Source: Diphasiastrum complanatum
Taxonomy: Eukaryota > Streptophyta > Lycopodiopsida > Lycopodiales > Lycopodiaceae
NCBI GenBank assembly: GCA_029204225.1
Contig: CM055092.1
Span: 63,835,425 to 63,899,424 of the forward strand
Direction: 5' to 3'
DNA length: 64,000 nucleotides
In this document: piece after piece, positions 32,267-42,826 of the stretch
Layout: every line of letters begins with the position of its first letter
Position numbering within the stretch: the stretch's first letter is position 1
The notes under the pieces: model-generated
The model's input: the letters and a program-made list of their open reading frames with translations, nothing else
Told to the model about the DNA's origin: nothing
Database searches by the model: none
Translations under genes and position numbers: made by a program

Positions 32267-33976
32267 ATGATTCAAAATTTGTGGTCTAGATCTTGTGTAG
32301 ATCCTTCTAGGTTGTTGAATGTGTCCAAATCTAGTTTCTTGAGAGTCACAAATTACATTTTGAAAAGTCATATCACTAGGTTTTACTTCCTCATCATGGC
32401 ATCAATAGGTGGCAACCTATTGGAGGCAAGTAAGGATCCTAAATGCAACCTTTGTGGCAAGAGAGATCGTTTTGTCTCAAGATGCTACAAAATGAAGACC
32501 AATCCATCCAAGGAGAACCAAAGCAAGGGGGCCGAGGTGCAGGATGGAGCTTCAAGTTCAAAGTGCAAAGGCAAGAAGGACAAATCCAAGGAAAGGTGTT
32601 TCCTTTGTAGAAAGATGCATGAGGCTTGGAGCCTCACAAGGACTTACAAGATTTGTCTTCAAAAGTCCATCATCACACATTTCAAACCTTTTGAAGTTTT
32701 GCATTTGGAAGTGAATTTTTTGGTTCAAGATGCAAAGATAAATGTCACTTTCATTAATGTCACTTGGATTTATTTCATGTCCTTGAAAAGCATTTTGCTT
32801 AGAACTTTGGAAAAGTTCAAATTTATTATTGTGATCCAAGAGAAACCAAGAAAGATTAAGGAGGAGCAATCACAAAATGAAAAAAGTTTCATTTATGCTC
32901 TCATGAAATCTTATGAAGAACTATTTTGCTTTGAAGAGATTTTTGTATCTCAAAGGTGGATTAAGGCAATACTAGTTGAGTGTGATGCCTTAATAGATAG
33001 CAAAGCATGTTTTCCTTGTAAACTTACATTGAATATGAAGTCAAGGAAATGGAAATGTCTTCATAATGTATTTTTTGTTGGTTTCAAAGAGTTCATGAAT
33101 GATGTGTTCATTCATAATATTGAAGATTGTAAATTTTCAATTTTAAAGGCAAGTTGTAAACTTCTTATGAGAATAAGTGAAGCATCCAAAGTGGACACTT
33201 ATATCCATAAGCAAGTAGTTAGCCTTATTGAGATGGAAATACTTTTTGATTTCAATATTAGAAAAATCAAGCCAAGTTGTGGTGATTTTTGGACTTATGT
33301 TTCTAGCATAAGTATTGTTGATGATCATATGAAGTGCACATTATATGATCATGTTTGTTGTAATCATGTTGAGACATGGAGGTCTTGGATTTCCATCAAG
33401 GAGGAGCACCAAGAAGTTGATCTTGAGGAGTCATCTCAAGGTTCAAGTGTGCCAAGGATTGAGGAGGAGAGTCCTTCTCAAGTTATGATTACAAGAAAAA
33501 TATCAAGAGACATGGTTGAGCTCATATGGCTCACATTTCAAGGGAAAAAGGAGCACATTTCAAGTAGTATACATCTCATGCTTGTTTCTCTTATGTCATT
33601 TGGTAAATCAATTTGCTTTAGTGAGACTTTTGCATCTCAAAGTTGGAGTAAAGCCATACTAGTTGAGTATGATGTCTGTATTGAGAACATAGTTGATGTT
33701 CTTAATGATTTGAAATTGATTTTAGATCAATTAGAAAGCAAATGGTTATTTCTTCAAATGTATGCTCTTGAGTCTTGCAAGAGCAAGAGTGATTTGTCCA
33801 CTCATAGTGTGAAAAATTGTCTTTTTTCATGTATTGAGGCAAATTGTAAACTCTTTATGAGAGAAAGTGAATCATCCTCTAAGAAAACTTATGTCCATAA
33901 TGAAGTATCTAGCCTCATTAGATCTGAGATTAGCATGGAAACCAAGCATGAAGATATGATACAAACTCTTTGTTAA
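32267..33976 (+). CDS. 569-codon ORF: copia gag/integrase remnant fused to a duplicated unknown module
   Basis: The likely element start is ATG 32396 (residue 44, MASIGGNLLEASKD), homologous to the gag start at 31843. Next come two zinc-knuckle-like pieces (CNLCGKRDRFVSRC, residues 60-73, His lost; CFLCRKMHEA, 111-120) and a degenerate integrase start (KPFEVLHLEVNF, INVTFINVTWIYF, 140-170) that lacks the catalytic Asp context. From about residue 213 an unfamiliar module occurs twice: CFEEIFVSQRWIKAILVECD (221-240) with CKLLMRISEASKVDTYIHK (297-315), and CFSETFASQSWSKAILVEYD (450-469) with CKLFMRESESSSKKTYVHN (527-545). Spacing is the same, 76-77 residues, in both. Despite decayed retroviral domains the frame has no stop. 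Function unknown. Confidence 0.6.
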   Translation: MIQNLWSRSCVDPSRLLNVSKSSFLRVTNYILKSHITRFYFLIMASIGGNLLEASKDPKCNLCGKRDRFVSRCYKMKTNPSKENQSKGAEVQDGASSSKCKGKKDKSKERCFLCRKMHEAWSLTRTYKICLQKSIITHFKPFEVLHLEVNFLVQDAKINVTFINVTWIYFMSLKSILLRTLEKFKFIIVIQEKPRKIKEEQSQNEKSFIYALMKSYEELFCFEEIFVSQRWIKAILVECDALIDSKACFPCKLTLNMKSRKWKCLHNVFFVGFKEFMNDVFIHNIEDCKFSILKASCKLLMRISEASKVDTYIHKQVVSLIEMEILFDFNIRKIKPSCGDFWTYVSSISIVDDHMKCTLYDHVCCNHVETWRSWISIKEEHQEVDLEESSQGSSVPRIEEESPSQVMITRKISRDMVELIWLTFQGKKEHISSSIHLMLVSLMSFGKSICFSETFASQSWSKAILVEYDVCIENIVDVLNDLKLILDQLESKWLFLQMYALESCKSKSDLSTHSVKNCLFSCIEANCKLFMRESESSSKKTYVHNEVSSLIRSEISMETKHEDMIQTLC

Positions 33977-35240
33977 TCATGGACTTCAATGTCTTTGTCT
34001 CTCTGTCGCCTGCTATATTTATCACTTACTAACAATTTTTTTTTCTAGACAACAATTATGTTTCATGATAGGTATTTCATTCGAACAAAAGACTCCTCTA
34101 AATCTCCATCTCTGTATGCAAATTTTGTACACCAGTGGTTTTTTTAACAATGATAATTCCATTGGAAGATAATAAATTCAAGACATGCTAACACGATTCT
34201 ACAAATGACTATTTGTCCACACTTAGTTGTTGTGGTGAGTGTTAGTTGCACTGCCATGAACCAATATAAGGACACAAATTGAGTTGTCTGCAAGGGAAAG
34301 TATTTTATTAGGAAATCGGTCTTGTGAAGGTAAAGAAAATCATGTCAATCACAATGGCAATTATGTATTGGACAATTTTGCTGGATATTTGCCATCTAAA
34401 TACGTCCTTTGAGGTCCTGAGTTAGAGCAAGGAATTGCTTATTTCGAGCTAAATGATGTGACAACAATCCAGAATTTGGTATACAAAAGTGCTCTCCAAT
34501 AGAAGATGATAAGAAGTTTTATACAGGCTATGCAGTTGCTCTTCAGAGATGACAAACAATTTATGTGAGCCTTTCGTTTGCTCGGTGAAATTCATATCGG
34601 CCACTTATACATCTCAAGTCTTACCAATTTATCTATTGGATGCTCCCGTGCATGGAACTCAATCATACTAAGGAGTACTCAAAAGCTTGAGCATTATCTA
34701 CATAAGAAAACATTATGAACCAAGCGAAAACATAGAAACATGTTCTAGGTGGAAAGTACCATCTGATCTTGGAAATGTCGTGGTACTTTGATATTGTTGG
34801 TTTTGCTTATTGTGAAACTTTACAAGTGGTATTTTCCCTACCTTATCTATTTGTTGACAGTAAGTTGGTATGAACTATGAACTTCAAACATCACCATGTT
34901 ATTTTTGTTCAGACCTTCCAAATGGTAGGCTTTCTCTTGTTTGGGCTCTACTTTATACCACTTTATACAGATTATTGCTTTGAAAATCAATCAAATAACA
35001 AATTAGAAAGCGATTCTAGGTATTTGTTGTTGTTGAACCTCAATCTTTTATAGTGTGGTTATTTTCAAAACTTAGTCAGTTGTCTTCTTTTGTAGGCTCT
35101 CTATGATAGTAAGTGGTGTATTGTGTTATTTTTACATATGGCCTAAACTTTAGTGTTTACCATTTGCTTTTACCTCATAACTTCCAGATTTCAGGTAATG
35201 AACACATCAAGCATTGTTGAGATCAAGAAAGCATAAAATT
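33977..35240. other. Non-coding, nothing recognised
   Basis: No open frame of note, no LTR ends and no similarity to other parts of the window were seen. Confidence 0.4.
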
Positions 35241-35243
35241 GTC

Positions 35244-35425
35244 AAAGATGTCGATTTTCCAAGGGCTGGTTGCGCTTTCTACAATACCCATGTTCTTCCT
35301 TTTGGCTACTCCTTTTTGTTGAGGCATGTAAGCTACTGTAAATAGTTATTTGATTCTATTTGCTTTACAAAATTCAGTAGATGTGCATTTGCCTCCTTTT
35401 CAGATGTGAAGCTTTTGATTATTTG
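35244..35425 (-). pseudogene. Short Ty1/copia integrase relic
   Basis: Read leftward it gives KGGKCTSTEFCKANRIK, a stop, LFTVAYMPQQKGVAKRKNMG and IVESA, the integrase block around the third catalytic residue. The Glu of the usual VAERKN is Lys here. Flanking DNA to about 35520 may also derive from integrase but is too decayed to read. Confidence 0.75.
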
Positions 35426-35520
35426 ATTTGTAACCTAATATTTCATTTGCCTAAGTGTTTAAATGGTTTAGATTTTGCCTCAAGAAGTGAATCCGAAAGT
35501 TTATGTAATTGGACAAAATA

Positions 35521-36770
35521 TTTCATAAAATATTTAGTCTGTGTAGGCTCATAATAACTTCATAGTGTTGCATTATTCTACTATCGGAGTGATTCATCTG
35601 AATAATCGATCTTTAATCTACATCCATTCATATCCAATTTTGCAGTTTTATTCATGTTTCTACACAGTCTGCAGAAATACTCGGGAATCGCTCAGCAGGT
35701 GGCTCCGAGATATCGGATAGCATCCGACATATCGACGACGTCAACGAAAGTCGAAGGAGTCGACCATGTCAAAAAACGACAGTTATTGTTGTGCCTGATA
35801 TGAAGCTAAACACTTGTCCTAACTGCTTTGCAAGTAAATGTTGGAAATTAAGCCTATAGTTGTCTCCTTGGTGAATAACTAATTTCTATCTCAAGATTCT
35901 TCATGCACGTTTACTGATCTTTGATCTAGGATCAGGTGAAACCTATTTAGGGTTCTATGTATGCTCATATGATACCTGTAGGAATCACAACTTAGACAGC
36001 CGAACTATTTGAAAAACGATTACAACAAAACGGACTTTCGGCTGATCTCCAGCAAAGGGTAACCAATCCTATTATTCTCCATGTTCAAATTTTAAGATCA
36101 ACTAAGACCATTGAAGACTTGGCCACCTTCAAGGGCTTCCAGCAACTAGCATTTAGAACAAGTTTGCATAAATATACAATGTTTTGACACAGTCTGCATA
36201 AATGAACTATGTTTCGACACAGTCTGTTTTTCTATATTTTTTTGACAAAATGCGAAATGACAGTTTGCCAAAAGTTCAATTGTTTTATGGCACCTTCGGC
36301 TTTTTCGCAAAATCTCGAAGTGAGAGAAAATCCCAAAGGTGGTCTATTTTCAACAAGAAACGTTCCCAGCCACTTCCCAAAATGTGAAGTGAGAGAAAAT
36401 CACTTCCCCTAAAATGCAAAGTGAGAGAGATTTGCAATGTCCTCATCCACGTCAACATTCCCTATGGGTTGACCATGTACACAATCTACAATTGTCATCA
36501 CAAGCCAAATACTTCCAAGTACAATGGCTTGCCTAATTAGATGACAAACATTTATTATAATTACTACATGGATGCAATCTATAAATGGATCATTCCAGCA
36601 CCCTCTATGTGATGCTCCGTCCATGAGACAAATGATTTGGGCCTCCCAATTACGTTGTCATTTTGGTTGTAACAGCCATTTTGTTGTGCTTCAGTGTAAT
36701 ATAGCAGTGTCAAAGTACAACAAAAAGGACCAAGAATGGATCCAAATCAGATCCACAAGTGTGATTGGGT
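35521..36770. other. Non-coding, partly LTR-like
   Basis: No coding sequence. It contains the 30-bp duplication at 36162-36221 and two copies of 'aagtgagagaaaatc' near 36310 and 36388. An LTR origin for 36200-36450 is possible but unproven. Confidence 0.4.
36162..36221. repeat. Tandem duplication, 30-bp unit
   Basis: Two adjacent units, each 'gt(t/c)tgcataaat' followed by an a/t-rich step and 'atgttt(t/c)gacaca', differ at a few positions. Confidence 0.75.
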
Positions 36771-36980
36771 GTTAGATTAGATTAATCTACCAATCTACAC
36801 AAGATTAGATAGCACTAGATCAAATCTACATCAACAAATCTAACAATAACAATCAAATATGATCAAAACTTGTACTTGATGGTTTCACACGTGTGAAGAC
36901 CTGTCAGAGTATGGACTACCAGCAAATAATGAAGTACACTAAATCAGCGTGACAAAGATGCACGCCCAAAGTGTCTCGCA
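36771..36980. repeat. Possible LTR fragment with 14-bp palindrome
   Basis: It starts TGTTAGATTAGATTAATC and holds the perfect palindrome TTCACACGTGTGAA (36884-36897) followed by 'gacctgtc', a combination also seen at 52034-52084. No opposite end could be defined. Confidence 0.4.
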
Positions 36981-37558
36981 AAGAGGAAGCCACAAAATCC
37001 GAGAAGATCTGGTAAAGCTCAAGCACAAAAAGTGATTTTGAACCCTCGCAGACAGTGAATTTTTTACTTCTTGCAAGAGTTAACTCTCGCAGAGAATTCT
37101 ATAGTGAGATCTAACCCAAATCCAGCCACTGTGAAACTTGCGAGAGTTACTTCCCAGAGATCTGAAAGATATCAAGTTTTTTACCTGCAAAAACAGCTAA
37201 AAAACCCTCACACAGCCAACCCTCGCACAAGATAACCCTTGCAGTCCAGATTAGTGGAAAGATCTGCATCAGATCTAGCTACTGTCAAAATATCAGGTCA
37301 ATCAATGCAAGGAGTAAAAAGTTATCAAGGAAAAACCACCGTAAAAGGCCTAAAATTCATTTCGGCTGAACAGATCGATCAGATCCTTGAAGATCCAGAC
37401 TGCATCCTACTGTATAAGCAAGATCCAATCACTTTTGAGCCCACCATCGGATGAATCTGAGATCGGGACGATCAATAGCACGAAGGATAGCAAATTAGGC
37501 ACCACACCTTCCCAGATTAGCAGTTGTACAACAAGAGACAGAACCAGAACCAGCACCA

Positions 37559-38250
37559 ATGGATCCAATGGGTCAACCCGTACCTGTCGCACCCTTGCAT
37601 GCCATTCGGAGAGCACCACAGATGGAGATACCAAAATATGACGGATCATCAGATCCCATCCAATTTCTCCAGATCTACGAGCAAGCTTGTAAAATCTATG
37701 GCGAACGGACACCTATACAGAAGCTGATGCTATTTCCTATGTCCTTGCTTGTAGTGGCTCAGGATTGGTTTTTCAACCTGTTAGAGAAAGAGAAATCCAC
37801 CTGGGAAGCGGTTAAAGTGGCTCTCATTATGCGCCTTAAGCCAAGGAAGTTCCTGAAAGACCCGTTTCTCCTGCTGAGCAAAGTCAAGATGAGAAAACGA
37901 GAAAGGGTCCGGGACTATATTGAATGGGTCAAACATCTACGATCCGAGTGCAGTGCAGCCCTGACTCCCGATCATGCGGTGATCATGTGGTTCCTAGTCG
38001 GATTATCACAAAGCATCAGAAGAGAACTGAAACAACAGGAGCAGTACCCTACTCTGTAAGAAGCTATGGAAGATGCCATCAAGGAAGAGAATGAGGGATC
38101 TGACGACAAATATCCTTCCACCCACACTCCTACTCCTTCGATTGCATCATCATCATCAAACGCATCCGTTCTATCCACAGAACTGTTGTTGGATCAAATG
38201 ACAAAATTACACAAACAATAGATGGAGCAACTTACGAGGCCTTACAAGAA
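37559..38250 (+). pseudogene. Ty3/gypsy gag domain
   Basis: ATG 37559 opens MDPMGQPVPVAPLHAIRRAP, then PKYDGSSDPIQFLQIYEQAC, WFFNLLEKEKSTWEAVKVAL, LKPRKFLKDPFLLLSKVKM and RVRDYIEWVKHLRSECSAAL with LVGLSQSIRRELKQQ, a retrotransposon gag domain. A stop at 38057-38059 cuts the frame; Ser/Thr-rich linker sequence (ASSSSNASVLSTELLLDQM) follows, with further stops near 38219 and 38254. The region upstream (36980-37558) is leader-like with repeated 'ctcgcag' and a short open frame at 37239-37454 that is not convincingly coding. Confidence 0.88.
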
Positions 38251-38274
38251 ACTATAGCAGTAATTCCACATCAA

Positions 38275-38917
38275 CAAGAACCAAACCAGCTGCAGTACCC
38301 CTCGACGAGAAAATGTATGGTGTTCAGTATGCACGCAAAACCATACAATGAACGAGTGTCCAGTCCTAAAGCAAAATCTGAGACTAACACATAGATTCTG
38401 CCATCTGTGCAATGCAACATTGCACGATACGACATTTTGCCCGTTTAACCCCAGGGTTGTTCAACAGAAGAGAAGTCCTTATCATACTTCTTATCCTTAT
38501 TATCAAGAGGTACCTAACGTGGCACCAAGGTATGGCGCACCCAATCAACCACAACGTATGGACTTACCTACTCCACCAGGGCCAGCCAATCAACAAGTGG
38601 CCCATGTAAACCTGACAGCAGCAGAACAAGAAATGCAAATGCCACCTCAACTTGAGCAGCAGCAGTGGTACAGACCAGATGAACCATTTATGGATCCTGC
38701 CATAAATGAATATGTTTCGGCCTATGTAGCTCAAACTCAACGTCAAGGTGGAAGAAATTACGGCTGCTACGGATGCGGCGAGGGACACCGAATTGCAGAA
38801 TGTCCCTACAAGGGACAATATACAACCTCCTGCCGGGATTGCGGTTATGGACACTGTTTCAAGAATTGTCCATTTAAACCTGGAACCAGTGCACCTCTTA
38901 ACCTCATTGCCATATAG
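38275..38917 (+). pseudogene. Ty3/gypsy nucleocapsid part of gag
   Basis: It contains three Cys/His clusters: CHLCNATLHDTTFCP (CX2C-type), CYGCGEGHRIAECP (CX2CX4HX4C, intact) and CRDCGYGHCFKNCP. Between them is a Pro/Gln/Tyr-rich linker (YQEVPNVAPRYGAPNQPQ). The open frame from 38348 ends at APLNLIAI. The same order (CFACG..., CRDCGYGHCYKD, APINLI) is seen in the minus-strand gypsy copy, supporting common descent. Neighbouring frames are broken, so it is part of an inactive polyprotein. Confidence 0.85.
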
Positions 38918-39232
38918 TAATCAACAGTTCCAGCGGGGATGCCATCGAAAGGTCGACAAGACCACGGTCCTGTGTTAGCTATTACGTGAGCACAGAAGAG
39001 GAGAGAAGTGGCTCCCTCACCACCACCATCGGTCACTGACGACTAACCCGCAACTTCATCGCCATATCCAAATGTGAGGGCAGAGAGAAGACAGTACCAG
39101 AAAATAAGACACTGGGTACAAAAAACACAAGAAGAGAAAAAAGAGCAAGAATGAAACAATCCCACAGAACCTCCAGTCGACGTTGAACGGGAACCGCAAA
39201 CGGGCTCACCACTGCGCACTGATCAGAATAAT
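38918..39232 (+). other. Degenerate gypsy gag-protease linker
   Basis: It corresponds in position to the charged linker between the nucleocapsid and protease of the other gypsy copy. No continuous frame is left. Confidence 0.6.
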
Positions 39233-40360
39233 CGGTTGCACCAACATGAACCACCTTTTCACATGCTGAAGCCTGAGGAACTACGCACTGAAAGGCTCAC
39301 ACTCTTGCTGTCAAGCCACGTTAGTTTACCACTCGAAGAACTATTGCAGATTGCACCACAAGCGAAAAGCCTTTCAGCTGAATGGGCCAAAGTGGATGAG
39401 GAGCCAGTAGCGCCTGAGCCCATATATTGTGCGGGCTATGATGAAACAAGTAATGTCCTCCACATCGGAACAATATGGAAAAGTGAGGAACACAACATCA
39501 CTTTGCCAATCAAACACAAGAGATACGAGGACGAGGCGACAATGATAGATGGAGGATCGGGTGTCAATCTGATCTCCACTACTTTGTACAAAAAATGGGA
39601 ATTACAAGGATTGAAGCCAGCCAGATTCGGCATCAAGCTAGCAGATCAATCCTGTGTGAAACCAAAAGGTGTAGTTGCTGATATTCCCATAAAGATAGCA
39701 GGCATGTAGTATGTGATTACTTTTGTGGTCATGAATATACCTGAATCTCCATCTGCATATCGTGTTTTACTGGGAAGACCATGGTTGAGAGCTGCGCAAG
39801 TAGTACACAATTAGGGTACAGGGAAACTCACCTTCAAGAATAGAGAACAGGCTGTAAAGGTAGATCCAACCACATGGGCAATGAAACCTATTGCACCCAA
39901 AGCTGATGACAGATCATCGACGATAGATCATACGATTGACTGCTCAAGGCCAGCCAAGGGAGGTCACTATCATTCAGAGACGGATGTCATGAGATGGATG
40001 GATGCATTAGCAACTATTGATTGCCAGGCATGTCAATATGAATCAGATATAGAACCGAGTACATCTTCACCCAAATGTTACACTATGGACACACCAATCA
40101 CATTTGGGGTAAATATGATAAACGTGGCATGGCTATCAGCGGAGCCGATTGAGAACCCAATGGACGATGATCTAGTCCCTTGGCAACATGCTCTAACTTA
40201 TAATAAGGAGATTGAGCTGACTGATGAACAAGTCCTACACCACATGGACCCAGATCATTACGGAACCAAGAAGGTACCAGCTCAACCAACACAAAGGTCT
40301 ACTATGGCGAATGTCTCAAGGATCGAACCACCCAAGGCACATGCGAATAAGAAGAATTAG
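39233..40360 (+). pseudogene. Ty3/gypsy protease and linker
   Basis: From about 39236: HEPPFHMLKPEELRTERLTL, LPLEELLQIAPQAKSL, FCAGF-like IYCAGYDETSNVLHIGT, and active site ATMIDGGSGVNLISTTLY, the same DGGSG variant as the minus-strand gypsy copy. Stops at 39707-39709 and near 39813 interrupt the flap/wing region (YVITFVVMNIPE, VLLGRPWLRAAQVVHN). The frame reopens for the linker (DPTTWAMKPIAPKADD, LTYNKEIELTDEQVLHHMD) and closes at 40358. It would process Gag-Pol if intact; it is inactive. Confidence 0.88.
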
Positions 40361-40666
40361 TTTAAGCAACACTACAACCAGGTGATCTGATGGAGTGACC
40401 TACCCAAAGAGGCAATAGCTACAGTAGACGTTGATATTCGTAACCATGAGGCGAATGTCACAACAGTCTCGAAGAAAGACAACAAGTATGAACCCACCAA
40501 AATGACAAAAAAGGACAAAAAGAAGGTGTTGGATTCCTTGAAGTCAATCAAGTTGGACTCAGATACAGCGTCATCTTCTACACAGGTGACAAAAAATAAA
40601 AAAATAACCAGTCAGGCCAAGATCAATATGTTGAAAGACAAATCTTGATGAGCTCCAGTTCATGAG
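40361..40666 (+). other. Degenerate gypsy linker
   Basis: Lys/Asp-rich coding remnants (KKDKKKVLDSLKSIKLDSDT-like) occur in broken frames between protease and RT. Nothing independent is seen. Confidence 0.6.
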
Positions 40667-42241
40667 ATGCTTGATACTTTCAAAAATTATACATTGGACG
40701 ACGTGGTAATCATGATGCCGCAAGCCCAACGAGAACCTGATCAAAGTCAGGCACCAGCAGAACAAGTCTTCGAGGGACCTGCGCGAACACTGCTGATGAA
40801 TCTTGCAGAACCAGGAGAAGAAGAAAGAATAATGCATGTGGGAGAGCAGTTAACACCCACGCAATTCAAGAGACTACAATCCTTGTTGGTGGAATATAAA
40901 AACTATTTTTTCTGGAGCTATAGTGATCTAAAGGGCATTCTGCCAACAGTAGTCCAACACACCATACCTTTGGTGGACGGAGCAGTCCCCAAGGTAAGTC
41001 GATAATACCGTTGCAACCCGAATTATACAGAACTAATCAAGCAAGAGTTGCAGAAACTTATGGATGCAGATTTCATTTACAAAATCGAGCACACGAAATG
41101 GGTATCACCGATAGTTATAGTACCCAAGAAGAATGGCAAAATGCGTATCTGTGTGAATCTGAAGGCGCTTAATGCAGTCACCAAAAAGGACCATTTTCCT
41201 TTACCATTTACGGAAAGTGTCCGCGATAGAGTAGCTGGCGACGAAGCCTATAGTTTTCTGGATGGTTTCAACGGCTACAACCAGGTGAATATAGCCCCCC
41301 AAGACCAGCACAAGACAACATTTGCCACAGAATGGGGAACTTATGCCTATAAAGTGATGCCATTCAAACTTTGCAATGCCCCAAGCACTTTCCAGCGAGT
41401 CATGTAGATGACATTCAAAGATTATTTGCAAAAATTTTTGGAAATTTTCTTGGACGATCTGTGCATGCATGGACCAGATTCAAAACACTTATCCAATTTG
41501 AAGAAGGTGTTACAAAAATGCCGCGATTACTAGATCTCCTTGAATCTAGACAAATGTCAATTCTAGGTGACACATGGCTTGATACTCGGCCATATAGTGT
41601 CAAGACACGGGATCGCCACAGATCTTTCAAAGATCAGGATCATTGTTGATCTACCACCACTGGGGATGATCCGCGAGGTCTACATTTTCATGGGTCATGC
41701 TAACTATTATAGGATCTTCATTCTTGATTTTGCGGAGTTAGCCAGACCAATTTACAAGCTCACAACGGATCCACATTGGAATGAGGAAGCTCTAAAGGCT
41801 TTCCAGAAGATTAAGGATGCATTGGTCTCGGCACCAATCTTACGACCACCCAATTGGTCCATTGAGTTCCACGTGCATACAGACACATCGAAGTATGCAG
41901 TTGGAGCAGTCTTAGCCCAGCCAGGTGAATACAAAAAAGATTTTCTAATCCGATTTGCAAGCCGACAGCTCAGTGATACCGAAATGAATTATTCAAGCAC
42001 AGAGCCGGAAGCACTGGCAATGATCTATGCAGTTAAGAAGTTTTGACACTATTTGATGGCCACACATTTTGCTTTTTATACGGACCATCAACCCTTGCTA
42101 TATCTCGTTAATAAAACTTGCAACACTAGGAGAATCACTAGATGGCTCCTTTTGTTGTTGAAATTTGATGTTTGGATAGTAGTTCGCAAGGGAAAACAAC
42201 ATTACATGGCAAATGCCAATTTCTGGTCACGCACTGCATAG
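40667..42241 (+). pseudogene. Ty3/gypsy reverse transcriptase and RNase H
   Basis: After the linker (NYTLDDVVIMMPQAQ, GPARTLLMNLAEPGEEE) RT begins: WVSPIVIVPKKNGKMRICVN, FPLPFTESVRDRVAGDEAYS, FLDGFNGYNQVNIAPQDQ, FATEWGTYAYKVMPFKLCNA. The catalytic tetrad is FLDD in EIFLDDLCMHGP (41450). RNase H carries FHVHTDTSKYAVGAVLAQ, EMNYSSTEPEALAMIYAVKK and FYTDHQPLLYLVNK. Stops near 41006, 41405, 41530, 41569, 42046 and a frameshift around 41410-41560 disable it. It ends at NANFWSRTA, where an inverted gypsy fragment begins. Confidence 0.9.
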
Positions 42242-42439
42242 TGCTAGGCCAATTTGAATTTGAATTTAGAACCAGTTTTGGTGAGAGCTCCAATTGATTC
42301 ACTAACTTGACATTTAGGCCCTACGACATTAAAAGTATCTCAAAAAGACCTAAAGTCCTTTTATTAACTTCCTAACTAATCAAATAACTTTGTAATCATC
42401 GAGTTGGGCTTACACACACAAGGTGCAAACCCTCCAACA
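42242..42439 (-). repeat. Gypsy LTR fragment, inverted
   Basis: On the minus strand it starts TGTTGGAGGGTTTGC (42439), exactly like the LTR at 25612-26340, and shares 'gtccttttatt', 'ctaactaatcaaata' and 'gattcactaacttgacat' with it. Only about the first 200 bases are present, ending against the RNase H of the plus-strand element. Confidence 0.8.
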
Positions 42440-42790
42440 GTTCATCTCAGGGGGAGGACGTCCCAACATAAGATATCCGACGATGTCGATGTGGAATAGG
42501 ATTGTGTCAAAGAGTTCATCATCAACCCCTCTACTCTCGGAAACATTGTGGATTCATGAGAGGTGATCGGCCAGATAAGGTAGTTTTCCCTTGCGAACAA
42601 CTATTTTAAAGTTGAACTCTTGGAAAAGCAGCAACAATCGGGTGATCCATCCGGTCGCACATGGTCTATTTACCAGTAGGGATTGGTGATCTACAAAGAA
42701 GACCAAAGGGTTGGCTAGCAAGTAATGGTGGAATTTTTTCACACTATACACCATGTGTCATGAATCAAGGGAAAGGAGATTGCAACCCAA
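42440..42790 (-). pseudogene. Inverted gypsy RNase H fragment
   Basis: Read leftward: MVYSVKKFHHYLLANPLVFF, VDHQSLL, CATGWITRLLLLFQEFNFKI, VVRKGKLPYLADHLS, then a short acidic tail (GVDDELFDTILFHIDIVG) directly joined to an LTR start at 42439. Integrase, which should lie between RNase H and LTR, is absent, so the donor element had already lost it or the join removed it. It sits between RNase H and integrase of the host gypsy copy, in opposite orientation. Confidence 0.85.
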
Positions 42791-42826
42791 CCCAACGATG
42801 AGCTGGTAGATGTTGTCTTATTTTAC

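Noticed and set aside
37239-37454. 71-codon open frame upstream of gypsy gag
   Set aside because: It lies in the leader, has no gag similarity and is not kept in the minus-strand gypsy copy.
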